Source: Homalodisca vitripennis (taxonomy: Eukaryota > Arthropoda > Insecta > Hemiptera > Cicadellidae). From it: a DNA stretch of 64,000 nt. The stretch is taken from the NCBI RefSeq assembly GCF_021130785.1, contig NW_025778018.1, positions 27,327 to 91,326 on the forward strand. Direction: 5' to 3'. Each line of letters begins with the position of its first letter. Position 1 is the first letter of the stretch. Position numbers and translations under genes: made by a program. This document shows positions 39,959 to 51,613 of this stretch, piece after piece. Under the pieces are notes generated by a model, which made no database searches, had not been told where the DNA came from, and saw only the letters and a program-made list of their open reading frames with translations.

Positions 39959-40055
39959 ATGTTAAGTAGAGTTTTTTAAATATTTTTAGGCTTACTATGT
40001 CTTATTGATTTTACAATAATTTTCTATATTAATTAATTAGTTATTATTTTTTCAG

Positions 40056-40495
40056 CTAGTAACACTCTAAAATTTATTCGACTGTCGGAAAATGGATTTC
40101 CACCCGAACGTTGTTCACCATTAGCTGCGGGCTTTGATTTAAGAAGTGGAGAAAATGTAGTTATAAAAAAATGGGATCGTAAATTAGTAAAAACAAATAT
40201 TGCGATAGTATTACCAGACGAGTGTTATGGTCGAATAGCGCCGAGATCAGGTCTATCTTTAAAAAACGGTATACATGTAGGTGCTGGAGTTATTGATCCA
40301 GATTATAGAGGAAACGTAGGAATAGTGCTGTTCAATTTATCAAACGATAATTTCAGTGTAGAAATTGGTGATAGAATAGCTCAATTAATTTGCGAGCGAA
40401 TAGTTTGGCCTGATATTGAGGAGGTTACTAAAAACAGTGTGTTAGAAAAAACTAGTAGAGATGAAAATGGTTTTGGATCAACAGGATTAAAATAA
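40056..40495 (+). CDS. dut: dUTPase (trimeric type), exon lacking its own start codon
   Basis: The frame contains all five dUTPase motifs in order: I AAGFDLRSG, II PRSGLSL, III GVIDPDYRGNVGIVLFN, IV GDRIAQLI, V ENGFGSTG. The enzyme hydrolyses dUTP to dUMP, limiting uracil in DNA. The open frame has no Met anywhere, and begins right at a splice acceptor (TTTTTTCAG, ending 40055). The AUG must therefore come from an upstream exon, perhaps in or before the 350-aa gene. The 145-codon length is typical for the core enzyme. Confidence 0.88.
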
Positions 40496-41162
40496 TTATT
40501 TTTATTTTTTTTCAGATCATAAATAATGGAATCTTTTCTACCATTTAAAAAAAGAAAACATACTTTTGTTTCTGAACCAATGAACATTGATAATAATGAA
40601 GAAGAAGAGCTCATGGAATTAGAACAGGAAAATAATTATTCTCTATCACCATCTACATCATCATCATCATTATCTTCTGATGAAAATAAATTATTAGAAG
40701 TTCCCAATTTAAAACGAAAAAAACACAGATTAAAATTAGTATGTCCAAATTATAAATTTATAGAAATTGAAAATGCGTTTAAAGGTATTTTAAAAACGTA
40801 CTATTTGAAAAACCAAGACAAAAATTTAAAAGATATTTGTTTAATTTTACAAGTTTCTAAAGAAGAAATAAAACAGTTGATATTAAATTTACTAAATGAA
40901 TATGAAGCATTAAAATTTAACATTGTTGTTGAATGTACTTATATGAAACCTTTTACAAAGGAGACTCAAGAAGTGGCTTTTAAAACCTCTAATTTTACAG
41001 TGTTTCGTGAAAATTCTTTAAATAATATCTTGAGAAATATGTTTACAAAAATTTGTGGTGAAGAAAATGATTATTTAGGAAAAGGTAGCGGTTGGACATT
41101 ACATTCTGTAGATGGAATTCTTGTACGATGTAGTAAGTATAGACCATTAGCCGGCTCTTCAT

Positions 41163-44100
41163 TAGGGTGGGCTGAAAAAAAATTTTTTTTTTTTCAAGTG
41201 CTATACCGCGGAAAACTTGCATATATACTTCATAAATAAAATGCAACTGGGAAAAAAATTATTTTTTCAATATCACGGTAGCGCAATGCAATTAAAATAG
41301 TTCGTTTTTTGAAAAAAAACTTGGATTTTTATAATTTTTTCTCCCGTGTAAAAACTTTAAATAATCAATCGCTATAGTGAAAAAAACTGTATAATTTGAC
41401 TTAGAAAACAGAAATACACAATGAAACCAGTTAAAAAAAACAATGTTTACGGTAGCGCAAACAGCTTTAAATAACGGATAATTACGCTAAAAGGCGCAGT
41501 TTACAACACTGCCGTCCTGCGACAGTTTACTCACAATGCCTTTTTAATAACAAGTTTTGTTTTAATTTATTTGTTGTTTAAAGTGTGGGGACTGCAAATT
41601 AATAATTTCAAATTCCTTTTAACATAGTTTATTTAGCATCAACTTAATCATAGCATTACACATTTTTCATGAAAATTGTTATTGAAAATTCAAAAAGGAA
41701 TTTTGATTTTGTAGGATATATTTCATCACAAGTCCATAATCCATTCTTGTATAGGAAGTTTGAAGGCTGATTTGCTTTCAAAGCATGGCATAGCTGCTCT
41801 TGACTGTAGTGTAGTTCGGATGAGCCCATCTCTTGCTTCAAAACCAACTACTTTTTTGTGAAGCGATGGTTACACGTTTGATGCATCGTTCAACCGCTTG
41901 CGTATGACAAGGAAATTTGTTCGAATCTCCATTCAGCTGCGGTGTCCCCAGTCAAGATTTTTGCGAATTTCTTCGTTGCTGATTCTTCTTAGTAATGGTG
42001 GTGGTGACAATGTGGTGGCAGTCCAGTCAATCAGTTCACTGTACTCTGTGGCTTGAAAATTTAATTTGGGTGGATGGATGGAAAGCTCTAATTGACTTTC
42101 TTTTGGGTGCTGATGTCCTGGGCCTTTATGATTCGTCTCAAACCCAATTCTCTTATGTGAGTTCTTTTATCTACTATCATACTCAACATCAAGTTTTCTG
42201 GGTGGGCAAAGTAAAGCGTTCCTTTCAATAACGGGGGTCAATTACTTGAAGCAGATTTTCAGGCAGGAATCTTGAGGATTTTACAGTTTGAAATATGTGT
42301 TCTGGTCCATCAGTTAAGTACTTGCTTTTTTTGATATTGAACCAAACATGCATGTATGACTTCAGAATAAAATGAACTACGATTTTATGTTCGTCTGATG
42401 GATATTCAACACTCACATACAATCTTAGAATCCTGTTAGCCATTGTTAGCCATCTTGCGTGAGAGAGTGGGCCAGGTTCACGGTGAGATAAATCTATAGG
42501 ACAGATTCCTGATTGTACAGCAGAACTTTATGTCCAGTAAATACTGTTGGTCCTTGCTCAATATGCTTCGGTCAATATCTGGAATTTCACACTCCACACT
42601 AGCAAATTTCACCAAGGGGAGTTTTTTCGCAGTTATTGAGCTCTGTTCCGATAGGTCCTTTAAATGTTGTAGGCCCTGTAGTGTCTCCATCCAAAAACTG
42701 GAAACAAGTGTCGGAGTGGTAATTCATTGAAGTGCAAGAGACAAACTGCCCACTGCATTGGGCCTTTTCACTTTTTCTTCAATTGTTCGAATTACGCCCC
42801 CTTTCCACCCTGTATTTGTAAACGGTGCCGTCACATCCAATGACGTCTAAATCATCAAGGGAAAGTCCAGTTTTTTTTAAATAAGAAATTATACTGTCGG
42901 CAATGTTTTGAGCAGATCCAGAACAAGGTGTCACATGACCAACATATACAGATCCAGGTTCTTGAATGATAGAATAATGTTCTTCCTTAATCACTCTCCG
43001 AAAATGCTTTGAATTTACCTTTTCAATCACAATAGTGTCATCTTTCCTTCCATCAAAATACAATCCTTGAAATGTGTTGAGCTCAGCCTGATTCTGCACC
43101 TGCAGTTTCTGTGCGGATAACCTTTTTCCCCCTTCGGATTTTATTTTTATCAATAACATTAGAATGTTCAGTTTCAGTTATAATACCAAAATCTTGCAAA
43201 AGGCTAGAAGCAATAGCAGCTGTTGCTCTATCAGAAACTCCAAAACGATCACTTGTTTAGCGCAGTATTAGTCAATTTTAACTCGCATCTGCCATGGTGT
43301 CTTTACAACAGGTTGAAACTCTTCATCGCTACTATCCTCATTTCTATTTATTTCAGTTGAGTCAAAGTCTTCTATTTGTGTAGGTTCCATAGTTTTTGAG
43401 CACGATGGCTGTGACAATGAGTCAACGTTCGACTGACATCTGCTGTACTCAGTGTTTTTTTCTTTTTTGTCTTTGAATAATTTTTTTTGACTCCTTCACA
43501 TCTACGTTACCAATTTTGCCTAAACTATGTTTTCTTTGAAGGTACAAAAACTTAAGTTCAATGACTGGTACTTTTTTGACTTCTCACATGTACAAACAAT
43601 CGATACCGGACACTCACACAAGTCAACGGCCTTTCGGCAATTGCAATCTAATGTTATTGTGCATTTGCATGCGGAGATATCAAACAGTCGCAAAGACTTT
43701 TGCTTGAATTCTTCAACTTTTTTTTTGAACGAGTCTTTTTCCTTATCTCGTTTGTAGGACTTCATAAGACCTCTGTAAACTGTTATTGTAGGCATTGATC
43801 ATTTGAACAATTCTGTAAAGGGAGACTGTTGGTATTGAGGATTTATCAAATAATTGCTTAACTTTCGGTGCAACAATATTAGAAATTTGTGAAAAACTGT
43901 TGTTGTTCAACAATTTGTTGTTGGTTTCCACAGCTAAATTGTAATGTTCAAGAAAGAAGCACTTTAAAAAACGTCTTCATAGGAAGGCAGTTTACTTACA
44001 GGTAGTTCCTTTGGGTAACCGAATATCGGACAATAAAACTCACTACGCGTAATTTTCTTGGACAAAGCCATGACACTCAACACACACTCAACTAAGTAAC

Positions 44101-44620
44101 ACAAAAGAAGCTTTGACACTGACAAAAGCTGCCGAGTCACTGACGCGAGCTCACAAAATGGCGAAGCAAGCGTACACAACGCAAGGAAATTGTGGGTTGG
44201 GTACGAGTGTGTGTGGGGACACGGTACAGGCACATACAAAACGAATCATTCCGCGCGGGGACGGCAGTGTTGTAAACTGCGCCTTTTAGCGTAATTATCC
44301 GTTATTTAAAGCTGTTTGCGCTACCGTAAACATTGTTTTTTTAACTGGTTCATTGTGTATTTCTGTTTTCTAAGTCAAATTATACAGTTTTTTCCACTAT
44401 AGCGATTGATTATTTAAAGTTTTTACACCGGAGAAAAAAATTATAAAAATCCAAGTTTTTTTCAAAAAACGAACTATTTTAATTGCATTGCGCTACCGTG
44501 AATATTGAAAAAATAATTTTTTTTTCCCAGTTGCATTTTATTTATGAAGTATATATGCAAGTTTTTCCGCGGTAATAGCACTTGAAAAAAAAAAATAATT
44601 TTTTTTTTCAGCCCACCCTA
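41163..44620. mobile_element. Nested DNA transposon, hAT-like, 3458 bp, TSD CTCTTCAT
   Basis: The termini TAGGGTGGGCTG and CAGCCCACCCTA are outer ends of about 360-bp inverted repeats (41163-41518 and 44259-44620). An exact 8-bp duplication CTCTTCAT flanks them (41155-41162, 44621-44628). Eight-base duplications with TAGGG-type ends suit hAT elements; P elements also make 8-bp duplications, so the class is tentative. The inverted repeats are close to identical, indicating a fairly recent insertion into PolB. Confidence 0.88.
42225..44100 (-). pseudogene. Transposase remnants of the nested element
   Basis: Minus-strand fragments in several frames: MALSKKITRSEFYCPIFGYP (about 44070), a Cys-rich segment CKCTITLDCNCRK...CECPVSIVCTCEKS (43520-43795), GLYFDGRKDDTIVIEK and SLDDLDVIGCDGTV (42779-43159). 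The last is MANRILRLYVSVEYPSDEHKI with DGPEHIF (42225-42443). I have seen this combination in uncharacterised insect proteins of transposon origin. A stretch between DVIGCDGTV and the later fragments appears to be deleted. It is not functional. Confidence 0.6.
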
Positions 44621-47600
44621 CTCTTCATACATTACTCTTCCAAAGTGTATTCAAAATAAAAAAGCTATTATTAATCCGCAAAATCTAGATGATGATAAAT
44701 GTTTTCAATGGTCAATTCTAGCTCGTTATGTAGAAGGCGAGCATAGAGAACGTGTAGATGAAAGATATACATCTATAATTAATAACTTCAATTTTAATGA
44801 TTTAGTTTATCCATGCACTTTAAAACAAATTAAAAAATTCGAAAAAAATAATTTTGGAATAAGTGTAAATGTTTATGGTATAAATAAAACATTCGAAATT
44901 TATCCACTCAGAGTATGTGAAGAAGAAGCTGAAAATCATTTTGATTTATTGTTATTGTCCAACGATCAAGGTATTAACCACTATTGTTATATTAATGATT
45001 TTTCAAGATTAATTAGAACACAAATTTCACTCAATACGAAAAAAATGATATTTTGTAAAAGATGTTTTGCTCATTATTCAGGAATTGATAAACAAGTAAA
45101 ATTAAATGCTCACAAATTAAACTGTAAAATCAATAAGCCGTTAAAAGCACAAATGCCGGATAATCCATCAATTTTAAAATTTACAAATTTTCATTTTAAG
45201 TTTAAGGTTCCAGTTGTTGCTTACTGCGATTTTGAATGTATTTTGAAAAAAGTTGATGAACAGCAATCAAAGTACACAACCATTAATGAAATACATGAAC
45301 CAATGAGTTTTTGTGTGTATTTAGTTATTGATAAAGACTTTCCGGAACATATGACATCTCAATTGCCAAATGAACCGTATCTTTAGAGAGGTCCTGATGC
45401 AGCTTCAAAATTTATGGATTATCTAATTTCAATTGCAAATTTGTTAGCAGAATAATTGATATTAATAGACCTATGATACCATTGAGTGATTATGAAAGAA
45501 ATAGAATTAAATCTATTAATAATTGTGAATTGTGTAATTTAGAATTTACCATGATTGAACAACCTGTAAAAGATCATTGTCACTTTACTGGACGTTTTAG
45601 AAATTTACTCTGTAACAAATGTAATTTGAAAAGAAAAAATCAAACATGTTTACCAATATTTTTGCATGGAAGTTCTAACTATGACACACATTTTATTGTT
45701 AAACAGTTAGGTTGTGACCAACAAAAAATTAATGTTATTCCGAATTCTTCAGAAAAATATGTTAGTTTTTCTAAAAACACGACTGGTAAAATTAAATTAC
45801 GTTTTCTTGATAGTTTTAGATTTTTAAATACCAGTCTAGCTCAGTTAGCAAATAATTTACCAAAAGAAAGATTTTATCATACTAAATTATTTTTTAATAA
45901 TGAAAATGATATACCTTTTGTTACTAGAAAAGGTGTGTATCCTTATGAATATACAGATTCGTGGGAAAAATTGGAAGAAACTCAATTACCTGCAAAAGAA
46001 AGTTTTTTTAACAAAATGTCAGAAGAACATATTTCAAATGAAGAATTTGATCATGCCAAAAAAGTTTGGTCACGATTTAACTGTCAAACATTAGGTGATT
46101 ATTCTGATTTTTATCTAAAAACTGATGTATTATTATTAGCAGATATATTTGAAAATTTCCGCATTATATGTCTTAATAATTATGAATTAGATCCAGCTAA
46201 TTACCTAACTCTTCCTAGTTTAACATTTGATGCGATGTTAAAATTTACAGAAGTAGAATTGGAATTATTAAACAATTATGACATGTATATGTTTATTGAA
46301 AAAGGAATACGTGGCGGTATTACTAGTTGTATAAAAAGACACGCTATAGCAAACAATAAAGATTTAAATGATACATTATTTGATTGTAATAAACCCTCTA
46401 ATTATTTGACATATATAGATGCAAATAATTTATATGGCTGGGCCATGATCAAACCTATGCCAAAAGATGGATTTAGATGGTTAACAAATAAAGAAATAAA
46501 AAGATTCAATGTACAATCAATAACAAATGATAGTCCTATTGGATATATTATTTAATGTAATATTGGTTATCCATCATATTTACACGATTATCATAATGAT
46601 TTACCATTTCTACCTGAAAAACAATGTCCGCCAAATTCAAAACAAGTTAAATTACTCACTACTCTTAATGATAAAGAATATTATGTGTGTCATTATGTCA
46701 ACTTAAAACAGGCACTAGATAATGGATTAGTTTTAAAAAGAATACATCGAATCTTACAATTCAATCAGAGTCCTTGGCTTAAATCATATATTTTATTTAA
46801 CACTGAAAAGAGGAAACAGTCGAATAATGAATTTGAAAAAGACTTTTATAAATTACTTAATAATGCAATGTTTGGCAAATCAATAGAAAATGTTCGAGAC
46901 AGACTTAATTTAGAATTAGTAAATACTGAGAAAAGATTGTCAAAATTGATTTCCAGACCTAATTTTAAAAACCGAATAGTTTATTCAGAAAATTTAAGCG
47001 CAGTAGAATGTAGTAAAGATGTTGTATTGTTTAATAAACCTATTTATATTGGATTTACAGTCTTAGAATTAAGCAAATTTCACATGTACGATTTTCATTA
47101 TAACATAATGAAACCATTTTATCCAAATAAAATAAACTTACTTTATATTGATACTGATTCATTTTTTTATGAGTTATTCACTAAAGATTTATATGAAGAT
47201 TTCAATAATTTAAGTATAAAAAAATATTTTGATATGTCAGACTATCCAAAAAATCATAAATGTTATTTTGTAGAAAATAAAAAAAAATTAGGCTGTTTTA
47301 AAGACGAATGTATGGGTATTCCTATAGTAGAATTTATCGGATTAAGGAGCAAACTTTATACCTACAGAACTATGAACGATTTGTATTTAGAAGAAAAAAA
47401 GATGAAATTAAAAAAAGCTAAAGGTGTAACAAAATCTGTAATAAAAAATCATATTAATTTTTATGATTATAAAAATTGTTTATTTTCATCATGTAACATT
47501 AGAAAAGAAATGAGAATGTTTCAATCAAAAAAACATACTCTAAGAACAGTAACAATAAACAAGTTGGCTCTAAATGGAAATGATGATAAAAGATGTATTC

Positions 47601-47884
47601 AAAAAGACGGAGTACACACATTAGCGTATGGTCACACAAAATTGAAAATTTAATTTTTACATATCCATTTCTGTATATTATATTATATTTGTTATTATTT
47701 TTATTAATATTATACTAATTTTTTGTAAATATTGTACTAATATTATGTATTATTATCAAATATATTTACATACAATTGAATTACCATATACTATTGTACT
47801 TATTTTACCTCCTATTTCCTAATTTAAATATAAGGATAAAATAATAACACATCAATATTTACAAAAAAAATCATATTTATTTTC

Positions 47885-49090
47885 TTATATAATCTTTTTT
47901 ACAATTCCTGATAATGGTGTGTACTGTACAATTGCATCATTTATAATTAAACAATAAACTGCAGTTCCAGCTGGAAAGTCTTTGTTTGCCTGCAATTCAA
48001 CTCTTATATCCAATGCTCCGGTTTTTATTGTATCAACTTGCTTTGAACAATCAATAACGAAAAGTGGAAATTTTTGTAGAAACTCATTTTTACTCAGACA
48101 AGGTTGGTTATCACTTCCTGCATAATATGAAGACTGGAATCTTGAATACAATTCATACATCAGTGCTGTGCATCCATTGAAATTATCATAAGGATAATAT
48201 TTGCTATTTAAATAAAGTTTTACATTTTCCAAATCACAAAAATCAAAATGTGATGAATTTTTATCATTTTTATCTTTTCTATTTGTTTGAAAGCCTATTA
48301 TTACATATCGAGGCTTTTCCACCAAAGATGTAGTTTTAACAGTCCAAGTCTGAGCTTTAGAAACAGGAAGTGAGGGATATTCATGAATTTGCCACCTTCT
48401 AAACGCCATTGTTATGGGCTGATCAGAGTCAGTAATCTTTAGTAATGATAATCTTATATTATCATCAACACGAACATAAGGAACTTTCCAAACAATCTTA
48501 TTTATTTGAAATGAACAATCGTGAAGACTTGGTGTAGCTTGAAAAATTGCATTTTTATCAGTTGATGCGCGTATCAGCACTAATTCTTGTTTTACATTCA
48601 AAAGTATTTTTTTATAATCTTCTGCAAACCCCAATAACAATTGGAGCGGTACACAAAATGAAAAATTAGTTTTATCTGCAAGAACGTCCATCGATGGTGG
48701 ATTCCAGCCTGCATTCTTAATCCAGTTTTCATCTCCCGGTTTCAGTGTAAGTATATTCTTCATAGTACTAGTTATACCAACATTTTTTACACGATCAATT
48801 TCCGTTCCACAAATTTCATATCTAATTTCATCAAATAAGAAAGCCATACAGTTATTAATTAGACTTGAAGTAGTATCATCTTTTGAATCAGCAGATTTAA
48901 TAATTTTCCCTTCAATTAGTAAAAAACTTTTATTAGGACACGTATATGCGTCTTGTTGATGAACAGGAATACGAATTTCATCACTATTTTTAAAAGAATT
49001 AGATGTGTATGGATTGTGAGAATGCCATTCCCATTCTATAAGCGATTCATCAATTTCTATATTTTCATTAACATTTAATATATTACTCAT
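47885..49090 (-). CDS. Major capsid protein (double jelly-roll type), element 2
   Basis: 401 aa, fully open. Family landmarks are a WEWHSHNPYTSN N terminus, NNCMAFLFDEIRYE, WKVPYVRVDD, PRYVIIGFQTNR, KYYPYDNF and FPLFVIDCS. It is homologous to the 397-aa protein of element 1, especially from VIIGFQT onward. It forms the capsid shell in Polinton virions by family knowledge. It overlaps the preceding 60-aa gene by 8 bp. An AT-rich 230-bp gap separates its end from the convergent PolB. Confidence 0.85.
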   Translation of the reverse strand: MSNILNVNENIEIDESLIEWEWHSHNPYTSNSFKNSDEIRIPVHQQDAYTCPNKSFLLIEGKIIKSADSKDDTTSSLINNCMAFLFDEIRYEICGTEIDRVKNVGITSTMKNILTLKPGDENWIKNAGWNPPSMDVLADKTNFSFCVPLQLLLGFAEDYKKILLNVKQELVLIRASTDKNAIFQATPSLHDCSFQINKIVWKVPYVRVDDNIRLSLLKITDSDQPITMAFRRWQIHEYPSLPVSKAQTWTVKTTSLVEKPRYVIIGFQTNRKDKNDKNSSHFDFCDLENVKLYLNSKYYPYDNFNGCTALMYELYSRFQSSYYAGSDNQPCLSKNEFLQKFPLFVIDCSKQVDTIKTGALDIRVELQANKDFPAGTAVYCLIINDAIVQYTPLSGIVKKII

Positions 49091-49265
49091 TTTTAATTCG
49101 TTTAAATTCCGGAAGATTTTGTAGAAAAATTAAATTTTTCAATGTTAACGGTTTCAAAGTTCGACCATGACTAATATCTTTTTTAAATTTATTATTTCTT
49201 ATACTAGAAACGCTAGTTGTAATACTGTTATTGTTATTTTCTCTAATCGGAAATACAATACCCAT
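49083..49265 (-). CDS. Small Polinton-conserved protein (60 aa)
   Basis: It ends in the phrase GRTLKPLTLKNLIFLQNLPEFKRI, a ...TL-K-PLT-x-x-N-x-x-FL-x-x-L pattern that recurs in short proteins beside Polinton capsid genes. The N terminus MGIVFPIREN is followed by a Ser/Asn stretch. It lies between the penton and capsid genes with an 8-bp overlap to the latter. The function is unknown, possibly a capsid cement or scaffolding peptide. Confidence 0.6.
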   Translation of the reverse strand: MGIVFPIRENNNNSITTSVSSIRNNKFKKDISHGRTLKPLTLKNLIFLQNLPEFKRIKNE

Positions 49266-49271
49266 TATTAT

Positions 49272-49964
49272 TTATTTCTGTTTTTTTCTTATATCAACTC
49301 TTAAATTGATTTCTTCGTTTCTAAAGTTCACTAAGTTCCCTTCTTGATCCTCTAATGTTATATAAAATTCACCTAATGTTGATTGTTTTGTAATTGGTAA
49401 GTATTTAACAATGTTTGGTTTTTCAACAATTTTATAACCAGGTGCTACAGCAGAATAAAACTCATGAAGCACATGGCCTTCTATCACGTTTCTATAAGAT
49501 CCTTTAACAATATTACAAGTGATTCGAATGATATCCACTTTATTAATGGCGACCTGATTAGTTGATATATGCCATTTATTTGCTTCTAATTTTTGACTAT
49601 TTGTAAATCCTAATAGATTCGCTATAGAATTTGGAACTGTAAAGTCTACAATTTGATTACATAATATTTCACAATGAAGTGTGTTATTATTTGCAACAAG
49701 ATTAAAAGTGGTAGAAGATTTTTTTTCTTCTAAATCTTTTATAATATAATTCTTAATATCTTCTATCTCGTATGCACCAGTTGGTAAACTCAGCACATCT
49801 GTACCAATTTTGATTTTATTATTTATATCTTCTTCAACATTTGGAATTGAATTATATGTCATTAAATCTAAAAATCCCATTTCCCACTCATCAGACGAAC
49901 TCAAATCCAGTGGTGGAAAAAGAGAACATTTTAAATTTGAATGTTTTCCAGTAACACAAATCAT
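49272..49964 (-). CDS. Minor capsid (penton-like, single jelly-roll) protein, element 2
   Basis: I chose ATG 49964 because its A overlaps the TGA stop of the protease (ATGA) and the residues from MICVTGKHS onward match the element 1 penton N terminus. An upstream Met is 13 codons earlier in the same frame. Landmarks: WEMGFLDLMTYNSIPNV, LPTGAYEIEDIKN, NLLGFTNSQKL, EFYSAVAPGYKIVEKPN, TLEDQEGNLVNFRNEE. It forms capsid vertices in Polintons by family knowledge. 230 codons, intact. Confidence 0.85.
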   Translation of the reverse strand: MICVTGKHSNLKCSLFPPLDLSSSDEWEMGFLDLMTYNSIPNVEEDINNKIKIGTDVLSLPTGAYEIEDIKNYIIKDLEEKKSSTTFNLVANNNTLHCEILCNQIVDFTVPNSIANLLGFTNSQKLEANKWHISTNQVAINKVDIIRITCNIVKGSYRNVIEGHVLHEFYSAVAPGYKIVEKPNIVKYLPITKQSTLGEFYITLEDQEGNLVNFRNEEINLRVDIRKKQK

Positions 49965-50354
49965 CTTCGCACGGCTAGAAAGTCTAAACACAAATGACCA
50001 CAATTCACTGTGCCGGCTCGTTGTCTAGGAAAATAATTATATTTTATATTCACTTTGTTACCATCAACACTTTTTAAATATTTTTGAATTTCAATTGGTG
50101 GACGTAAATTCCCGAAACTGTCGAAATATTCAACATTTAAACCTATTTTGTAAAAACATACAGTGTGTACCTTGTCCTGCATAACTGTCTAAATTTATAA
50201 TTGCAGATTCTTTATTACGTATTCTAATTGGTAGTAAATCACGCATAAAAACCCCTCTGAAATGTGGTAATTTAAGTTTTTTTGCACATTTTATTATATC
50301 TTTATTCGTTAATGGTCTATTAGCTAAACGATCGATTATTTTTGACGAGTACAT
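49961..50354 (-). pseudogene. Adenain-type protease, element 2, frameshifted near 50158
   Basis: The first frame (from ATG 50354) has PHFRGVFMRDLLP and ends shortly after the catalytic His (GTHC). The second frame carries VEYFDSFGNLRPP and the nucleophile NCGHLCLDF. The two meet at a one- or two-base shift near 50150-50162, at the residue after the histidine where element 1 has Trp. The N-terminal ATG here shows where the element 1 protease should begin. Its start overlaps the PLA2 gene by 19 bp. Confidence 0.82.
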
Positions 50355-50905
50355 TGTGATTTTGTTTTTGAATGACCAGAACCTTTATACGGTCTTAAAT
50401 ATAGACCTTTACCTTTTTTAACCGTTTTCTTTTTACTAACTTTCCTTTTTATTTTTTTCTTACATTTAAAGCAATTGTTTGACTTTTTCTTTTTTCCACC
50501 TCCTCCTCCTCCTCCTCCAAGTTTGGTTTTTGCTTTCATGATATTAGTAACTGCCCATGCGGCTGCTTTTTCACCTAAACTTGAATCAGATGCTTTAACT
50601 CTTTCCCAAGCGCCTTCAGCTAATATACGATCCGCAATAGATCTCTGTTTATTATCACTATACTTTGCATACGCTATATCGTGTTGACGGCACAAAGAGT
50701 CAAGTTTATTAATTCCTTTTTGACCTAATGCAAGTCTCTTATTCAAATTAGTTCCTGGACCACAAAACTGGTAATTTGGTAAGTGTATTTCCGTTGGTAA
50801 AACATCGATTGCTTTATTTAAAACTGAACCTGCTGCATTGGCAAGTGATGTTATCAGTCCCGAGCCTTGATAACTACTAGCACAACTGTTTTTTTTCCTA
50901 GCCAT
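50336..50905 (-). CDS. Parvovirus-type PLA2 protein with basic tail, element 2
   Basis: 189 aa. QFCGPGTNLNKRL is the calcium loop and LCRQHDIAYAKY contains the catalytic His-Asp. A seven-Gly run leads into a Lys-rich, Cys-containing tail. YQGSG precedes the PLA2 domain and YKGSG sits near the C terminus, both placed like protease cleavage sites. Unlike element 1, the PLA2 is a stand-alone gene. The basic tail is reminiscent of adenovirus core peptides. Confidence 0.85.
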   Translation of the reverse strand: MARKKNSCASSYQGSGLITSLANAAGSVLNKAIDVLPTEIHLPNYQFCGPGTNLNKRLALGQKGINKLDSLCRQHDIAYAKYSDNKQRSIADRILAEGAWERVKASDSSLGEKAAAWAVTNIMKAKTKLGGGGGGGGKKKKSNNCFKCKKKIKRKVSKKKTVKKGKGLYLRPYKGSGHSKTKSQCTRQK

Positions 50906-50928
50906 AATATATAATTGTACTAAACGTT

Positions 50929-51549
50929 TTATTTATCGTCTTCCAATTCTTCTAATATTTCTTGAATCGTATCACGAACATGTGATTTAAAATTATAATA
51001 ATCATTTTTTAAAGTTATAAAATCGTTTTTAGTAAAATTTTCGAAATAGTTTTTTAAATCTAAAGTGTTTATTTTTATTTCTCTATCGGTTTGCTCTAAT
51101 TTTTCTCTAGTTGAGTTTAGTTCTTGTCTTATCACAACATCGTTATCATTAATACTGGCACTAACATTGACGATCCTTCTTTTTTTAACCAGCGCGATGT
51201 AATAATTTTGTATATTAAAAATCGATTGCTCTCTATTTTTTATTTCATTTTTCAATTTAGTTTCAAGATGATTAATTAAACCGCTAACTTTTCTCTGAAA
51301 ATCAGTTTTTAATGCTTCAACTTTATCATTTATTACTGTAAGACAATTTTGAATAGCATCGCTGAAAATACTAAAATTTATTGCATCATTAGGTTTTGCC
51401 GCGTCACCTAGATTACAAATTCTCTTATTTAATACATCATAGTTTCCATCACCGTCGATATGGAATCCATCACCCTTAGGTCCTCTCAGATTACTACTAG
51501 AACTAATACCACTACCATTCGAAAAGTGACCAAACTTATCAACACTCAT
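50929..51549 (-). CDS. Fibre-like coiled-coil virion protein, element 2
   Basis: I chose ATG 51549 (MSVDKFGHFSNGSG) because this N terminus with the following GPKGDGFHIDGDGNYDVLNKRICNLG-type block is typical of Polinton fibre-like proteins; an upstream in-frame Met 15 codons earlier adds only a hydrophobic stretch. Coiled coils occupy about residues 70-110 and 140-206. The central KKRRIVNVSAS strand unit matches the repeat of the element 1 fibre. 206 residues. Confidence 0.65.
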   Translation of the reverse strand: MSVDKFGHFSNGSGISSSSNLRGPKGDGFHIDGDGNYDVLNKRICNLGDAAKPNDAINFSIFSDAIQNCLTVINDKVEALKTDFQRKVSGLINHLETKLKNEIKNREQSIFNIQNYYIALVKKRRIVNVSASINDNDVVIRQELNSTREKLEQTDREIKINTLDLKNYFENFTKNDFITLKNDYYNFKSHVRDTIQEILEELEDDK

Positions 51550-51613
51550 AGCTACTATCAGATACAAAGGTTGAAATAAAAATGGAAAATACAAGTATTG
51601 TAATCATTATTTA

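Larger units (their letters stand above)
40526..47653 (+). pseudogene. polB: Protein-primed PolB of element 2, interrupted and broken
   Basis: The 5' part (40526-41162) has an acidic low-complexity N terminus and a GKGSGWTL block also present in element 1 PolB. The coding frame is cut at 41163-44620 by a transposon and resumes in phase after it. Recognisable downstream: exonuclease YCDFEC (about 45225), motif A YIDANNLYGW, motif B LLNNAMFGKS, motif C YIDTDSFF. Further damage is a stop at 45384-45386, a frameshift near 45455 and a stop at 46553-46555. About 1200 residues would be expected, as in other Polintons. Confidence 0.9.
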
